Assembly: GCA_008638375.1 (NCBI GenBank)
Contig: CM018036.1
Coordinates: 13,006,328 to 13,070,327 of the forward strand
Length of the DNA: 64,000 nt
DNA from: Nyssa sinensis
Lineage: Eukaryota; Streptophyta; Magnoliopsida; Cornales; Nyssaceae
Direction of reading: 5' to 3'
The notes below the pieces were generated by a model. The model saw nothing but the letters and a program-made list of their open reading frames with translations. It searched no databases and was not told the DNA's origin. Positions 46,691-58,495 of the stretch are shown here, one piece after another (positions within the stretch are counted from its first letter, which is position 1; every line of letters begins with the position of its first letter). The position numbers and the translations under genes were made by a program.

Positions 46691-46917
46691 CTATAGAGAA
46701 AAAAAAAAAAAAGTAACCACGCAATATATGTGTGTGTAGGTATATATAATTTTAAGGTGTAAAGATGTAAGACTTAAAATTAACATTGATTCTTAGGAGA
46801 ACTTGGCTACGGAAATTTTGTTGTGTAAATCATCGAAAACCGCATCACAATCAACCGAATCTTACAATGGAACATCGGAAGCAATACATTTATATATGCA
46901 TATCTTGTGTGGCTTAC

Positions 46918-47030
46918 CAAATCCAGAAAAGGAGTTGTAGAAATTCCAAGTGAAGAAATTTGTGACATCCGATGATAAACCCTAGAATTTGAGGATCGAA
47001 ATAGTGGACTATCGAGGGGTTTCGGACGCT
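46918..47030 (-). other. Probable first exon / 5' UTR of the SURP/CCCH gene
   Basis: The leader runs from a start inferred near 47030 to a GTAAGC donor at 46917. It contains an ATG at 46968 opening MSQISSLGISTTPFLDL, which continues only into the next leader exon and does not reach the main frame. If translated it would be an upstream ORF. Confidence 0.5.
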
Positions 47031-47071
47031 GGATGAGAGAGTGAGGAGAGAGAAGATATATATAAACCCTA
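46977..47071 (-). promoter_or_regulatory. Core promoter and leader motifs of the SURP/CCCH gene
   Basis: On the gene strand TTTATATATATC (47066-47055) is a TATA-like element followed by a pyrimidine-rich TCTTCTCTCTCCTCACTCTC patch. TAGGGTTT (telo-box AAACCCTA on the plus strand) occurs at 47071-47064 and again at 46984-46977. Telo-boxes are common in promoters of plant translation and housekeeping genes. The start site near 47030 is inferred from TATA spacing. Confidence 0.55.
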
Positions 47072-47593
47072 ATATAATAAGCTGTGTTTTTCAGTTTTGT
47101 TCCTTCAGATTCTGAGGTTGGAACTCAGCGTAAGAATAAAGAAAAGCTCAAATTAAATTCAGAAAATAACCCACTTTGCCCCCTAATTTTCTTTTTCTTT
47201 TTCTTTTTCCTTTCCTTTTACCCTTTTTTAGCGTACTTTGATTGTGAATACCGAAAGCGATAATAATGGGAATCAAAAAATATTTCTAGTGTAAAATTTG
47301 AACAATGTTCCCGAATATATACATATACACCAAAAAATTATTTCATTTTAGTATTTATTTTAGTTATATATACAAGAGTAATGTTTCTTGTAATAATTAT
47401 TTTTTGGTTGCATAACTAATCACATAAATGTGAGATTCTTATGACTATGATACGTGTGCCTCCACTTCATGTGAAGGATTGTATTAATAAAAAAAAAAAA
47501 AAAGTTGTCATAAAAGATTACTTTATATACAACGAGGTTTTATCAATGCGACAAATGTCTATCTCATGTCTTCTTTTTTGATGTATTATAATT

Positions 47594-47837
47594 GAGTAAT
47601 GCTATTCATACCATCAAATTTTATCAAATTTTCTTACCTACTGATGTGATTGTTCGGGTGTTAGTCAATTAAGTCTTTCAATGCTAGTCAATTAGGCCTC
47701 TTGGACTCACATGACATAACTAGCACCAAAAGGCTGAATTCACTAGCATCAAGAGACTGAATTCACTAGCACCAAGAGCAGTCACGTCAGCAGGTAAATT
47801 TTTTTGGTAAATTGTTAAGGTAATGATAGTATTACTC
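47594..47837. mobile_element. MITE, 244 bp, with internal 22-bp tandem repeat
   Basis: The left end GAGTAATGCTATTCATACC and the right end, read on the minus strand as GAGTAATACTATCATTACC, are inverted copies. Inside, ACTAGCACCAAAAGGCTGAATTC-type units repeat three times at about 47718-47780. No ORF of note. Flanks contain ATAATT on both sides, a possible target duplication. Confidence 0.6.
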
Positions 47838-47849
47838 ATCATAATTTGA

Positions 47850-48810
47850 TCGTTGGCCCAAAACATGACACGTGTCCCTAAGAGGTTCTTTATTATATAG
47901 AGCACAGAGGCACCTATCCCACCCGATCTGTTGGGTACAGAATACCAATACAAAGGGTTATGAATTAATCACCGCCTTCTATGAACTACCAACCATGAAA
48001 TAAGGAAATCAAATTAAACATGGTAACAATTATTTAAGAATATCTTCAAATTCTTACTTTCATGACTCCTAATCCTACTCAACTTAGAAAATCTACAGCC
48101 TATAAATAAGGTCATAAGATACGCTTTCAATTCATGTTTAATTCTTCTCTTAAATTATTATTTTTATTTCTTCATTAACTTTATCATCAGAGTGGCTACT
48201 ACCGAAACTTTCCCAGTGACCTTCTGACCTTGAATTATTGACAGCCAATTTAGGAGAAAAAGTCTTCAAACCAGAAAAATGCAACATTAGTTTAGCATCG
48301 TCCGTGAGAATGACAATCATTTTCATCAAAACTCACATACAAAAACCAAAGCCAGTGCATCTAACATATTAAAAATACTAATGGCTCCAAGATTTCGTCC
48401 TAGAAAGAAACATCCCAATCCTCAAGATCAGCTTTTTGCTAGAAAGGGAAGAGGACAAGCACTCATTCGTTTACAGCAGCAGCTTGATCGAATGCAACGA
48501 TAGTCTGACCAAATGCAATAGCAACTCACAGTCATGTCACAGACGCTGGCCTCATTAGCCCAAAACCAATAAAACAATCCCCATCTGGCCAATGTTGTCC
48601 ACGGAAGGACTCAACCTCCGACCACCACTACTACCATAAGGGAAGGACCTCAATACTTGGAGTTGCTCAATACATAGGCAGCACACCTCTAAGGTACTAC
48701 CCATCTAAGGACTGATCCACATGCCTCAAGAGCTGTGGGTAGAGGTATTCCACCAATCGATCTTGTTGTTCATTATCAAATGAGGACAATGATACCTATT
48801 CCAACAACTT
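47850..48810 (+). pseudogene. Gypsy-like LTR end, leader and broken gag fragment
   Basis: TTTAGCATCGTCCGTGAGAA at about 48291 resembles the leader string TTTGGCGCCGTCTGTGGGAA seen after the 5' LTR of many plant gypsy-type elements (recollection). An ATG at 48378 opens MAPRFRPRKKHPNPQDQ and a Gln-rich LIRLQQQLDRMQ, then meets a stop. Later pieces continue the same style with more stops. The upstream 47.85-48.28 kb is LTR-like. Pol is not present; the fragment ends in an A-run at 48820. Confidence 0.45.
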
Positions 48811-49200
48811 CTAGAGAAAAAAAAAAAAATTATACCCAAAAGTTTTTCAATGTACAATGTGACATTAAATCATTTGTTATACTTTAAATAATTATTTAAT
48901 ATTTTACCCATGATTTATTATTACATCATTTGACATACAAATTTTGATACAAAAATTTGAGACATGCATATAATATTTACAACCTTCTCTTAGTTCCTTT
49001 AATTACATTACTAAGTGTATAATATGTAGATTAAAATGTTGGGTGGAACATAAAGGGAATTAAATGATTCTAATTAAAAATGGAAAAGATTCAATCCGAA
49101 CAAAATCATATTCAATATCCTAAATGAAGAATATTAAACAACATTGAAAGCGTTATATATAAAGTTAAAGAAAGCTTATATATTGTTGGCAAAAACTAGC
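48811..49200. other. AT-rich spacer, nothing recognised
   Basis: No ORF or repeat end was identified. Confidence 0.4.
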
Positions 49201-49204
49201 TAAT

Positions 49205-49470
49205 GTGATTTCTTTTTTATCAGCGAAAAGAAGATTTTATTGATAAAAAAAATGTACAAGAAGTACAAATAGAATATACCTAAAAAAAGAAGAAAAATAC
49301 AGAAGGTATCATAACTTCCAAGTTTCATTCCAACTAAGTTGACATCAAACAAAAAAAAATACATGCCAGAAAAACCCAAATCAACTAGAAAAGTAACAAG
49401 ACCATATCTTAAATGGCCGAAAACAATTAACCTTTTAGGCCAAAACATCCACTCACCTTCCAAAAAATAA
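49205..49470 (-). mobile_element. L1 3' tail fragment
   Basis: On the minus strand it ends TTGTACATTTTTTTTATCAATAAAATCTTCTTTTCGCTGATAAAAAAG, i.e. a signal-like AATAAA and a short A tail as in plant LINE 3' ends. Coding sequence is not recognisable, so the insertion is heavily 5'-truncated. I found no clear upstream target copy. Confidence 0.55.
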
Positions 49471-49769
49471 AATCCCTTCTATTCAAAAGGTAAACATAAA
49501 AGAAATAATGAAAGTAATCACTCAAGGAAGCCTAACAAAGTAGAATAAGCTACCAAAGCAATCATCTCCAACAGGAAGAAGGGCAGCAATAAAGACAGTC
49601 CTTCCGCTTGAAAAACTAGGCCACTGAAAAGAGAACATAATAAAAAAGAGATTGTTGAACCATTCATTTTTTAGGTGTTCAAAGCTATACGGCCTAAGTT
49701 GCTTAATTTCAAGCATAATATCTACAATCCAACAACTACTTTTGCAAAGAAAGCAATTATGTCAAAGCT

Positions 49770-50560
49770 TTTCTAAATATGATAAGGCCCTACGGAAGGA
49801 AGGTCATTCACTAACTTGTGTGAACTCCTTGCCCGCTCACACTCTTTACCAACAACAATGCACTTCATCGGAACACACCATAGGTTGGTCCAACAACCAA
49901 TTGGCTTCTCGCCGCTACACATTAGCCAAAAAATGTGAGTGAATAGCTAGCCCCACGCATTCTAAGCCCGACCCACGCATGGTTAGGAAGATTGGCCATA
50001 ATCTAAGCAGTACCACCCACCCTACCCTACTACCTATAGGTGGCCGTCCTCATTTAATCAGGTTATTCAATAAGATATGGTTACTTTTTCCTTTTTGTTT
50101 GAATCTTCATATAGAAAACAATTTTTCTCAAACTTCTCCCTTCATTCATTTAGTTGGAAGAATCCATAGGAGGCTCGCCCGTTATGCATTGCTTGAAAGA
50201 ACCTTTCTTTGTATGACTTCTCTTTTGCCTCAGGTCAAGTGAAGGAGGGTCAAGAGGGAAAGCCAGCCTCACTATACCGATCATGGTTTCTAAACCTAAA
50301 TACATCCCTTCTCTTAGGACTTAGGTAGGGGATGCCCAAAGCTAGCATCACTCTCATATATCTTTATCGAAGCTTAAGCTTCCATGTTTCACCTAGTTCC
50401 TCAAGAATCTAAAGAATCGTTTGACTTTGAATGCCGAAACCCGTCACTTTGAAAGCAAGGAAGAAACGAGCTTTTCACTCGCGAAAGAAGTAACCACTCG
50501 GGCAAGAGCACGGCTGGCTCCCTGGTCAGATGAAATGTCTTCAAGCAGAAAGGATGAATA
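49770..50560. other. Possible organelle-derived (mitochondrial-like) DNA patch
   Basis: Base composition changes to a more even, less homopolymer-rich style. Phrases such as AAGCAAGGAAGAAACGAGCT and CACTCGGGCAAGAGCACGG resemble plant mitochondrial intergenic DNA in my experience. An ORF at 49979-50242 (GGRPHLIRLFNKIW, LVGRIHRRLARYALLERTFL) has no family I can name. Ends are approximate. Confidence 0.3.
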
Positions 50561-50772
50561 AAAAAAATTCATTCTTAATTCGATTAAACTTATCGGTGTG
50601 ATGATAACCTTCAATAAATTTCATTATATGGGAACTAGAACAAACAAAAGCCTCAATCTAAGTATCTAACTACGCTTATTAAAATTATTTACCTCATAAA
50701 CCAAAATAACATAAATGAGATCCAAAAGTAAAACTTTTATTTTCATTTCAGTTTCCTCAACCAAATGAAGAG

Positions 50773-51028
50773 TTAGCATATCGAGTGGTGACTCAAATTT
50801 TTACCCAAATTTAAGTCAAAATTTGAGTAAAAGGTGAATTTGAGTCTCATGCTCTCCAGTTGTCACTTAAATTTGACTCTATGAATAATTTTACACTAAT
50901 TTGGGTTTGGATTTGAGTAAAACCCTATTTGAGTTTGGGTTTGAGTAACCAATGGAGAAGATTTTTCTGAATTTTGACTCAAATTTAAATTTGAGTTAGG
51001 ATTTGAGTCACCACTAAAGATGCTCTTA
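50773..51028. mobile_element. MITE, about 255 bp, TIR ending AGTGGTGACTCAAAT
   Basis: Left GCATATCGAGTGGTGACTCAAAT and right (minus strand) GCATCTTTAGTGGTGACTCAAAT are near-identical inverted ends. TTA lies near both borders, compatible with a 3-bp PIF/Harbinger-type target. Inside, variants of AATTTGAGT and ACTCAAATT alternate, so the element can fold over most of its length. Confidence 0.7.
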
Positions 51029-54000
51029 AGCCTTTTTCTTTTCTCTTAATCATTGATCAACTAGTTGCTGTAAATCTATACATTTTTTTTGGTAAACAAG
51101 TGACTATTATCTTTTGTTCCCCATTTTTTCTCCTCGTGTCCAAAGTCAAAGGATAAAAAAAAGGGTTCGAATGGCCTGAGTCCCACTAGAATGCTACAAG
51201 AGGATGTCACATGTCTGTAGGGTTGACAGAGCTTAATAGGCACAATAACGATGCCACCAGACATGGAGGTGTTCCAGATTCCATAACAAATACTACTTTA
51301 GTTATTCCTTTGCAAGAAAGATACCTGTAACACTTAGTATACTGCTACTAGGAAGACATCCATAACACTCATCGATTTCCAATGAGCAATTTTTTTTTCC
51401 TTGTTGATCTCAGTTTATGATATGATTAAAACTGAAGCAGTTACTATATCATAGTTTTAAATAAGAGATATTACATATAATTACATCTATCATGGTTTAA
51501 AATTGTCAATGCTGAAATAGAAAGGGGAGTATGAGTAGCTAGTTGTAAATACAAAAGGCTGGTCATTGTTCATTGAGATATATGCAAAAGTTACCTGAAA
51601 TGGATTCATGACCATTTTGTTTCAAACTGTATGTGCTTAAAGCTTTTCAATAAGGTACTCTATTCTTCAGTGGTCAATGTTCTACTATCTACTAACACAA
51701 AGATGGAATAGCAACTAATCAGAATATCCCATCACATTCATGCAATCATAAACCAATTAATTGTACTAGAAAAATCAATCATACTATCTGATATGTGTGA
51801 CTCAAATCTGTTATTACTATCATTCAATTTCTCATGGCGTTTAAAAACAGGCAAAGTACTTTTCTGATATATACCATGATTATCATTATGGAAGCTTGCT
51901 CTAAGCTCTGTGTCTAATTTATTTATTTCATCTACATGCTAAAACAACACAAGATCCAAAGAATTTCTGATATGTGTCTCATATGAAATCACCAGGGTCC
52001 CATCCATTATTGCCCAATAATATAACACTTTAAAAGTGAAGGAAATATATGAAATAACAATTGGGTGTGAACCAAGTTATCTTTTACAGTCCGAGTTCCC
52101 AGAAATGGAAGGAACCAGTTTGTGTTACGAGTTTCTTCATTCATGTTTGCCGATGTAGAAATCTTTCTCATCAATATGACAGCTACAAAATCGAGTCACC
52201 TATATATTTCCATAATCCAAGCCTAGAGTCTCGCGATGGTAACCTCGGAAGAATCTTAGAGATAAAATAAAGAAATGAGACAAAAGAGTCAATGGATAAC
52301 CAAATATCTTCCCACACTCATCTCGTAACCAAAACGTAGGATAAATATCTGTGTTGGTTGAGTTTTAAAACCAACGAGCTAATGATAAGAATTTTAATTT
52401 TATCAAAACTCTCATTCAAATTTTATGGACCCCTAAATGGCTATGGCTTCTAGTCAAACCCGTCCTAATATCCAATATCTTTCACTCATCCACATAGGGT
52501 GAGTACCAAGTTCTTTGCATCACCTTCCACACACAAGATATGAATCATGCGATCGGACGAGAAAGATCGAGGTAGGAGTACTACATTAAGCTACTATCAC
52601 ACTAACATAGTACCTCACTACAAACAAACAAATGATCCCATCTATGCCTCAAACTATTCTATTACACTAGATTCAACATCCCTTATCCATCATGAGAACT
52701 AATCTTAGTGTGATGCTTGAACCCTTCAATCTGTATTGTATTCATGATCATATCGGTAAACACATAAACCGATAGATTCGCCTGGGCTATGAGTCACAAT
52801 ACAATAGTGTATTACAGAATCATCTTCCTTAGCTACTCACATTAATCCAATTAAACTTAACCGCTTTCCTAGACATGCCCCGTAAGACCGCATCAATCAT
52901 GATCCTTTAGGCACGATATCAATCCCTCTCTTTATAACGTAGTCCTTAGGTCACAAATGGCATAGTGGAACTCAAAGTGGTTCTCAGAGCTTACATAATG
53001 ACAAAGCAAGGATACATTTAGTCATTCTCTTTATTAAAGGTCACATTAATAACACATACAATATGTAATGTATGCTATGATGGAGCCCTTGCTCAATTGG
53101 GTATGTCAATCTCAATCTTATAAAAATAAGAACATACGTCTTACGAATCTTAGTCTAGTCGCTAGTTAGCGCCCGTCGTTATCTCAGCGCTCCTTGTTAC
53201 TATCTCAACGCCTAACCCGAACACTCCAACCCAATCGTTTTCCTAGCGCCTGTCTAAAAGCTTGCCTTTGACCTTTTTTAGGTTACATGAGATGTGTGGT
53301 CAACCTTTATGCTCGATTCTTTAAAAGAATCTCATATTGACCCTCATTGTCAAGGCAACATATACGATAAAGATGAATTCTTCCTCCAGGCAAGAATTCA
53401 ATGTCTTATCTTGCTCGCTATCTAAGCGTTAAGGTGATTGCTCATGTGAGAGAGTTAATCGAAACCCGTTGACGTATTTTATGTACGCTCACGACATCAA
53501 ACATTCATCTCAATATGAACACATAATCATATAATGATGAAGTAATGTGACACGGTGTCCAATACATCAAATGCAAATAAACCCAACCATTAAACGCAAG
53601 ATGTAAAACATCACTAAGTATGGGCTTAGAACCACCTCCCTTTGCATAACTCTAATATGTGTAGTAAAAAATAATGTCAATATGTTTGGTTTTTCCATTA
53701 CCACTATTGGTCTACTAGCCTACTAGCAAGCCTAAGTTTCTAGCCTAGTGGCGAGTCTACAAGGCATCGTTTGTACTTACATCCAAGCTTGTTAACAATG
53801 TGGAATAAAGTTGCGCCGAACATAATATTTGCATATGCTAGAGTTGACATACAATCATAGCTGATAAACATATCATCTTGCCTACACGGCGCTATATTAA
53901 AGCGTTACTAGGATCTCCACAACCAAACTACTGCCTCAATTACAACGACTAACTAGCTTATTCTTAACATCACTTAGAAATCAAAGAATCCAATTAACTA

Positions 54001-54222
54001 TAGTTCGACGTGTAATCACTGAATCGCTTTTATAGTTTAACCATCTATACAAGCAAAGCACTAAGCTGCTCTAATAATTTGACGATATATACGAGTTGAA
54101 AAAATAATCGAGTACACATCCGAGTGCACTTCAGAATCTCAACTGTGCTCAAATAGGAAATTTCACAAAATATCTCTTTCACTACTAGTCCAATTACAAT
54201 GATCAAAACTAAAGTATGCATA
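51029..54222. other. Repeat-like non-coding DNA, unclassified
   Basis: No ORF of interest. The 52.4-53.65 kb part has a less AT-rich style with words repeated at short range (TATCTCAGCGCTCCTTG / TATCTCAACGCC near 53.18-53.21 kb), suggesting retroelement LTR or leader sequence. I could not find both ends. Confidence 0.35.
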
Positions 54223-54223
54223 T

Positions 54224-56367
54224 TGTTAGGACCATGGGGTCCGATATTGTAATTGGCTAATCTAGTTAGACAAAACATGCTTTGTGTGTAATCATTACAC
54301 AAGTCCTACGAGTGAGTACCTCGATGCCCGTTCTTCCCCAAGTTCTTCCAAGAGACATTACTTGTATCACTACCGGTTGACTTGGTTCTTGAAGGGTAAA
54401 ATAGTCTTTTGTATTTGATTCAGATCTCACACACTCACATCATGCATGCATTGCATATAAATTTTATCTTATCATTATGTATGTGATTGACTTATGGTTG
54501 CAAACTAATTATCCTAAAATGCATTTTTAAAACACTTATGAAAAAAATTTAGTTTATAAGACTAGCAATGAATAAAGTACTCACTGTTGCTCATTCAAAC
54601 GAATCTTGGCTCATTTGAACGAACAACAGAGAAGTTCGTTCTCATTCGTTCGAACCTTTGTATCAAACAAGTTGCTGCAACTTCAAAGTTGTACTTGTTT
54701 GTTATTCGTTCCTTGTTCGTTCTAACGAGCAAGTGCTCGTTTGAATGAATGATGGTTCGTTCGACTTTTTTTGCGCGGAGGGCTACCACAAGGATATCAC
54801 TTAAGGTCTCAAAGTGTGAATTACCTAGAAGGGGAGGGGGTGAATAGGTAGGTCTTGAATTAAGAATTTTTTTTCAAGTTAATTCCAATTTTTGGTTAAT
54901 TACAAAGATAACATAATCAACAACAAATCACAAATCACTCAACATGATTAATCCACTATTTATGCATTTTCACCAATGAATCCACTAAGAATCAACCAAT
55001 TCACCACCCTATTCAAACTTCACCTAATTGATCTACTAGATTGATTTTATAGTAATTTTCATAATTCAAAGCAAAATCAACTAATTTATCAATTTTGATT
55101 TCAATCAATTTACAAAATTAAGGTTTTCAATATCTCAATTTGATGCACAATTATGACAAACATGAAAAACTCAATTTCTAAAATTAAGCAGAAGCAATTC
55201 AATTAAGCACATAGTGAATTGAAAGAGATGGAGAGAGAAAGAGATTGAAAATCGATTGATGATGGAGAAAACTACCAAGGACAACAATCGTTGGAGTAAA
55301 ACTCCAGAGCCAGGCCAATACTCATAGAAGGAATGCATTGTGATGGAAAGTGAAATACAATGAATCTCCAAATGAGCTAAATACCTCTAGCTTTGTTCTC
55401 CCCAATTATATCTTCAAATTTCCCTCGAATCCTCAAGCTTCTCATAGCCAATCCTTTAAACAATCGGACTCCTCCAATCAAGCTGCTTAACAATCGCGAA
55501 TCCTCACGACATCAGTATCCACCGATTACTCAATGTCGAATCCTCGTGCTTGAACTCCATCTATCGTTAATGGTGAGTTTGACGTGAACCAAGGCTCTTT
55601 AGATCTGATTGGATCGGGTGGTTTGATCAAATCCGATTACTGAAATAGAGTAGAGATGATTATGAATGTTATGTATGAATGATATCTCACAAAAGCTTCA
55701 AGATCTATCAACAAATTAGCTTTTACAAATTGAGACTCTCTCACTCTGTTTTTGGTTGCTCTCAAATGTATTTTTGCCTATTTTCGCAAAGAGCTTGATT
55801 GATCCCCAAATGACTAGAAATCAAATTATAAATTTATTTTCCGTCTAGAGTTTGTTCGAAGGAACAATGAACGAATATCAAATGAGTATAACTTTGAGGT
55901 TGTAGCAACTCATTTGATAGAGAGGTTCGAATGAATAAAAATGAATGAGAATGAACTTCTCTATTGTTCGTTTGAACGAGCCAAGCTTTGTTCGATAGAA
56001 TAATAATGAGTTCCTCATTCATTGCTTATCTTGTGAACTGAAATTTTATCATAAGTGTTTTAAAAATGCATTTTGAAAAAATTAGTTCACAACCACAAGT
56101 CAATCACATGCATGACAATAAGATAAAATCTATATGTAATACATGCATGATGTGAGTGTGTGAGATCGGAATCAAATACAAAAGAACATTTTACCCTTCG
56201 AGAACCAAGTCAACTTGTAGTGATACATGGTAATGTCTCTTGGAAAAACTTGGGAAAGAACGAACATCAAGGTACTCACTCGTAGGACTTATGCAAGGAT
56301 TACACACAAAGCACATTTTTTCTAACCAAATTAGCCAATTACAATATTAGACCCTATGGTCCTAACA
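54224..56367. mobile_element. 2.1-kb foldback structure with arms of about 0.5 kb
   Basis: The left arm starts TGTTAGGACCATGGGGTC at 54224. The right arm, read on the minus strand from 56367, starts TGTTAGGACCATAGGGTC. The arms stay co-linear for about 520-550 bp (GTGTGTAATC, GAGTGAGTACCT, CACATCATGCATG, TTCGTTC-rich end), to about 54770 and 55850. The 1.1-kb centre is unrelated and contains CTAGAAGGGGAGGGGGTGAATAG, a string I recall from plant repeats. Termini are TG...CA, so the arms could be two inverted LTRs or the TIRs of a foldback transposon. No flanking duplication was found. Confidence 0.75.
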
Positions 56368-57303
56368 AACTCCCTACTTGGCAATCTGTGATAAAACTAC
56401 AAAACAAAGTATAAGAATATAATACCAAAATCAATAACCTCCCAAAGAGCCAAATAAAAGGGAATTATACATTTTGACTCAGTATCCTATACTAGAGATA
56501 TCACTTAGTATTGCTCAACAAGTAGCCAACCTGTTTCTTGCACAACTGTTACAACCCGAAACCCATCTTATGCGGATCTCGTGTCTTAGGGCTAACCCAA
56601 TGGCCGTCCCTACTTTTTTACATTCTTTGTATCAGTATCAATGACCACAATATATATAATGTAAAACTTAACCAGTACATCAACAGAAATATTAATATAA
56701 AATATTGTTTGACAACTAAAATGTAAACCGACATAAACTTAACATAATTCCACTCTTAGGTGGTGAGTACATGGGAGAAACTATATCACTTCTATCATAC
56801 TCCTCAACTGTCTCCCTATGCTCTTGGACTCCTACTGTGGTCCTACAACATTCTCACCTGAAAAATAAGTAAGTAGGGTGAGCTAACAAAGCTCAGTAAG
56901 TAAAAGCCCATCTCCGACATGGGTTAGGGTTACCATAAAAAAATATGAACTCATAGGGTGAAGATGATAGCCAATCATGAAATTCAGTTGCAGTTAATGG
57001 TAAAATGCCACAATGGCCAATGAATAGTAAGCCACAATAATCAAGCATGAGTAAGGATATAGCATGAACATGGAAAGCTCAATAAACATTAGTCAACATA
57101 AGAATACTGCCACAAAAAATCGGTCATAATCAAGTACAATCAATGAGTGAACGGTTAACATAGGATTATTCATAGGGAATGACACATATCCTATGAATCC
57201 AATAAACATAAACATATCAGTCAAACATAAATGATGCATTTACTCTGTTCAGGGTTTGGCAGACCCTTGGTCTTTTAGGGCCTGGCATAACCCCTTTATC
57301 CTT

Positions 57304-57484
57304 AATGCATATGCAATGCCCTCATAACTCAATGCGTAAAAATACCCTCATCTACATATGTCCTGTCAATCGACCCGTAGGTCCTGTTAATCGACCTATA
57401 GGTTCTGCATACCCTCCTTAACCTCAATGCATATAAAATGCCCTTATAACTCAATGCATAAAAATGCCATCATTGCCATATGTC
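57304..57484. repeat. Tandem repeat of about 121 bp in the LTR
   Basis: AATGCATATGCAATGCCCTC...CATATGTCC (57304-57363) returns as AATGCATATAAAATGCCCTT...CATATGTCC (57425-57484). Between them TCAATCGACCCGTAGGTCCTG and TTAATCGACCTATAGGTTCTG form a 22-bp doublet. Confidence 0.75.
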
Positions 57485-58400
57485 CGTTCACGGACTCGAC
57501 CCGTAGGTCCTGTCAATTCAGAAAGCATAGGATGGATATTGTGACTGAGCACAAATCCGGCATTCATAATAAATCATGATTATTCGTGATTCTATAAGAA
57601 GTGCATAGAAATGGAATATCATGCAAATGACATATAACAGTAGGCCTTTCAAGGCACAATACACATAACAATCATGATGAAGCAGTCAATAAACATCCAC
57701 AAGATAGGACAATATCAATTGTGGAACAATAATAGTTGGTACGTACGAGAGTACAAAATTGGCAGTAATAGAATGAACGTGGCTTGGAAGACCAAGTGTA
57801 AGAGATAAGGGTTTACTTATCTTTAATCCGTATGATCTACTTTAGTACTCCGTAATTTTCTTATTTCCCTTTGATTTGCTTATACATCAATAAACATGTC
57901 TCAGTTTTAATGTCATTTATCAAATTGTACACCTTGTTACTCTAAGTATCTCTTTTACTAATTTATACTCTACCATTGAGTCTGGGATGTCGTAGAAAAT
58001 TAGTTTAGGCTTTCACGGTTTTGAATTTGGACTTCTATACCAAAAAGGGCAAAACGGTTATTTTACATGTCTCTATTTTTTGGGACCTAGTTTCACAAAT
58101 TAGACTTCACCGTTGAGTCTAGAAGATTTGAAATAATAAAAATTCACTATTTACTTAGTTCAATCGGAGTTCGTTTGACTCACATTTGACTCAGAGGCAT
58201 TTTAGTCATTTTGGCATTTTTACCGGTATTTTATTTTCTGGGACTTCATCTCATGAAACGGACCTCACCATTAAATCCAGAAGGTTCAAAATAGTAAATT
58301 TACACTATTAATTTGCTAAACTTGGATACCAAAATTTAAAATAACAATTAATTATTTTACTTAACTATGATATATATATTAGTTCCCCATTTAAACACAA

Positions 58401-58495
58401 GTGCCCTTGTGGCACAGTGGTGGCCTTAGTGGTCATAAGGCTTTCAGCCCTTGTACACCCAGGTTCGACTCCCCTTAGCACCTTCCCACCTTTTT
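58401..58495 (+). repeat. tRNA-like Pol III module (SINE head or degenerate tRNA)
   Basis: TGGCACAGTGG (58410-58420) fits the A box TGGCNNAGTGG, and GGTTCGACTCC (58462-58472) fits the B box GGTTCGANNCC exactly. GTGC at 58401 can pair with GCAC at 58478. A T5 run follows at 58491. The box spacing is longer than in most tRNAs, and the stems are not all pairable, so this is more likely a tRNA-derived SINE head than a working tRNA. It lies inside the gypsy-type LTR on the opposite strand. Confidence 0.5.
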
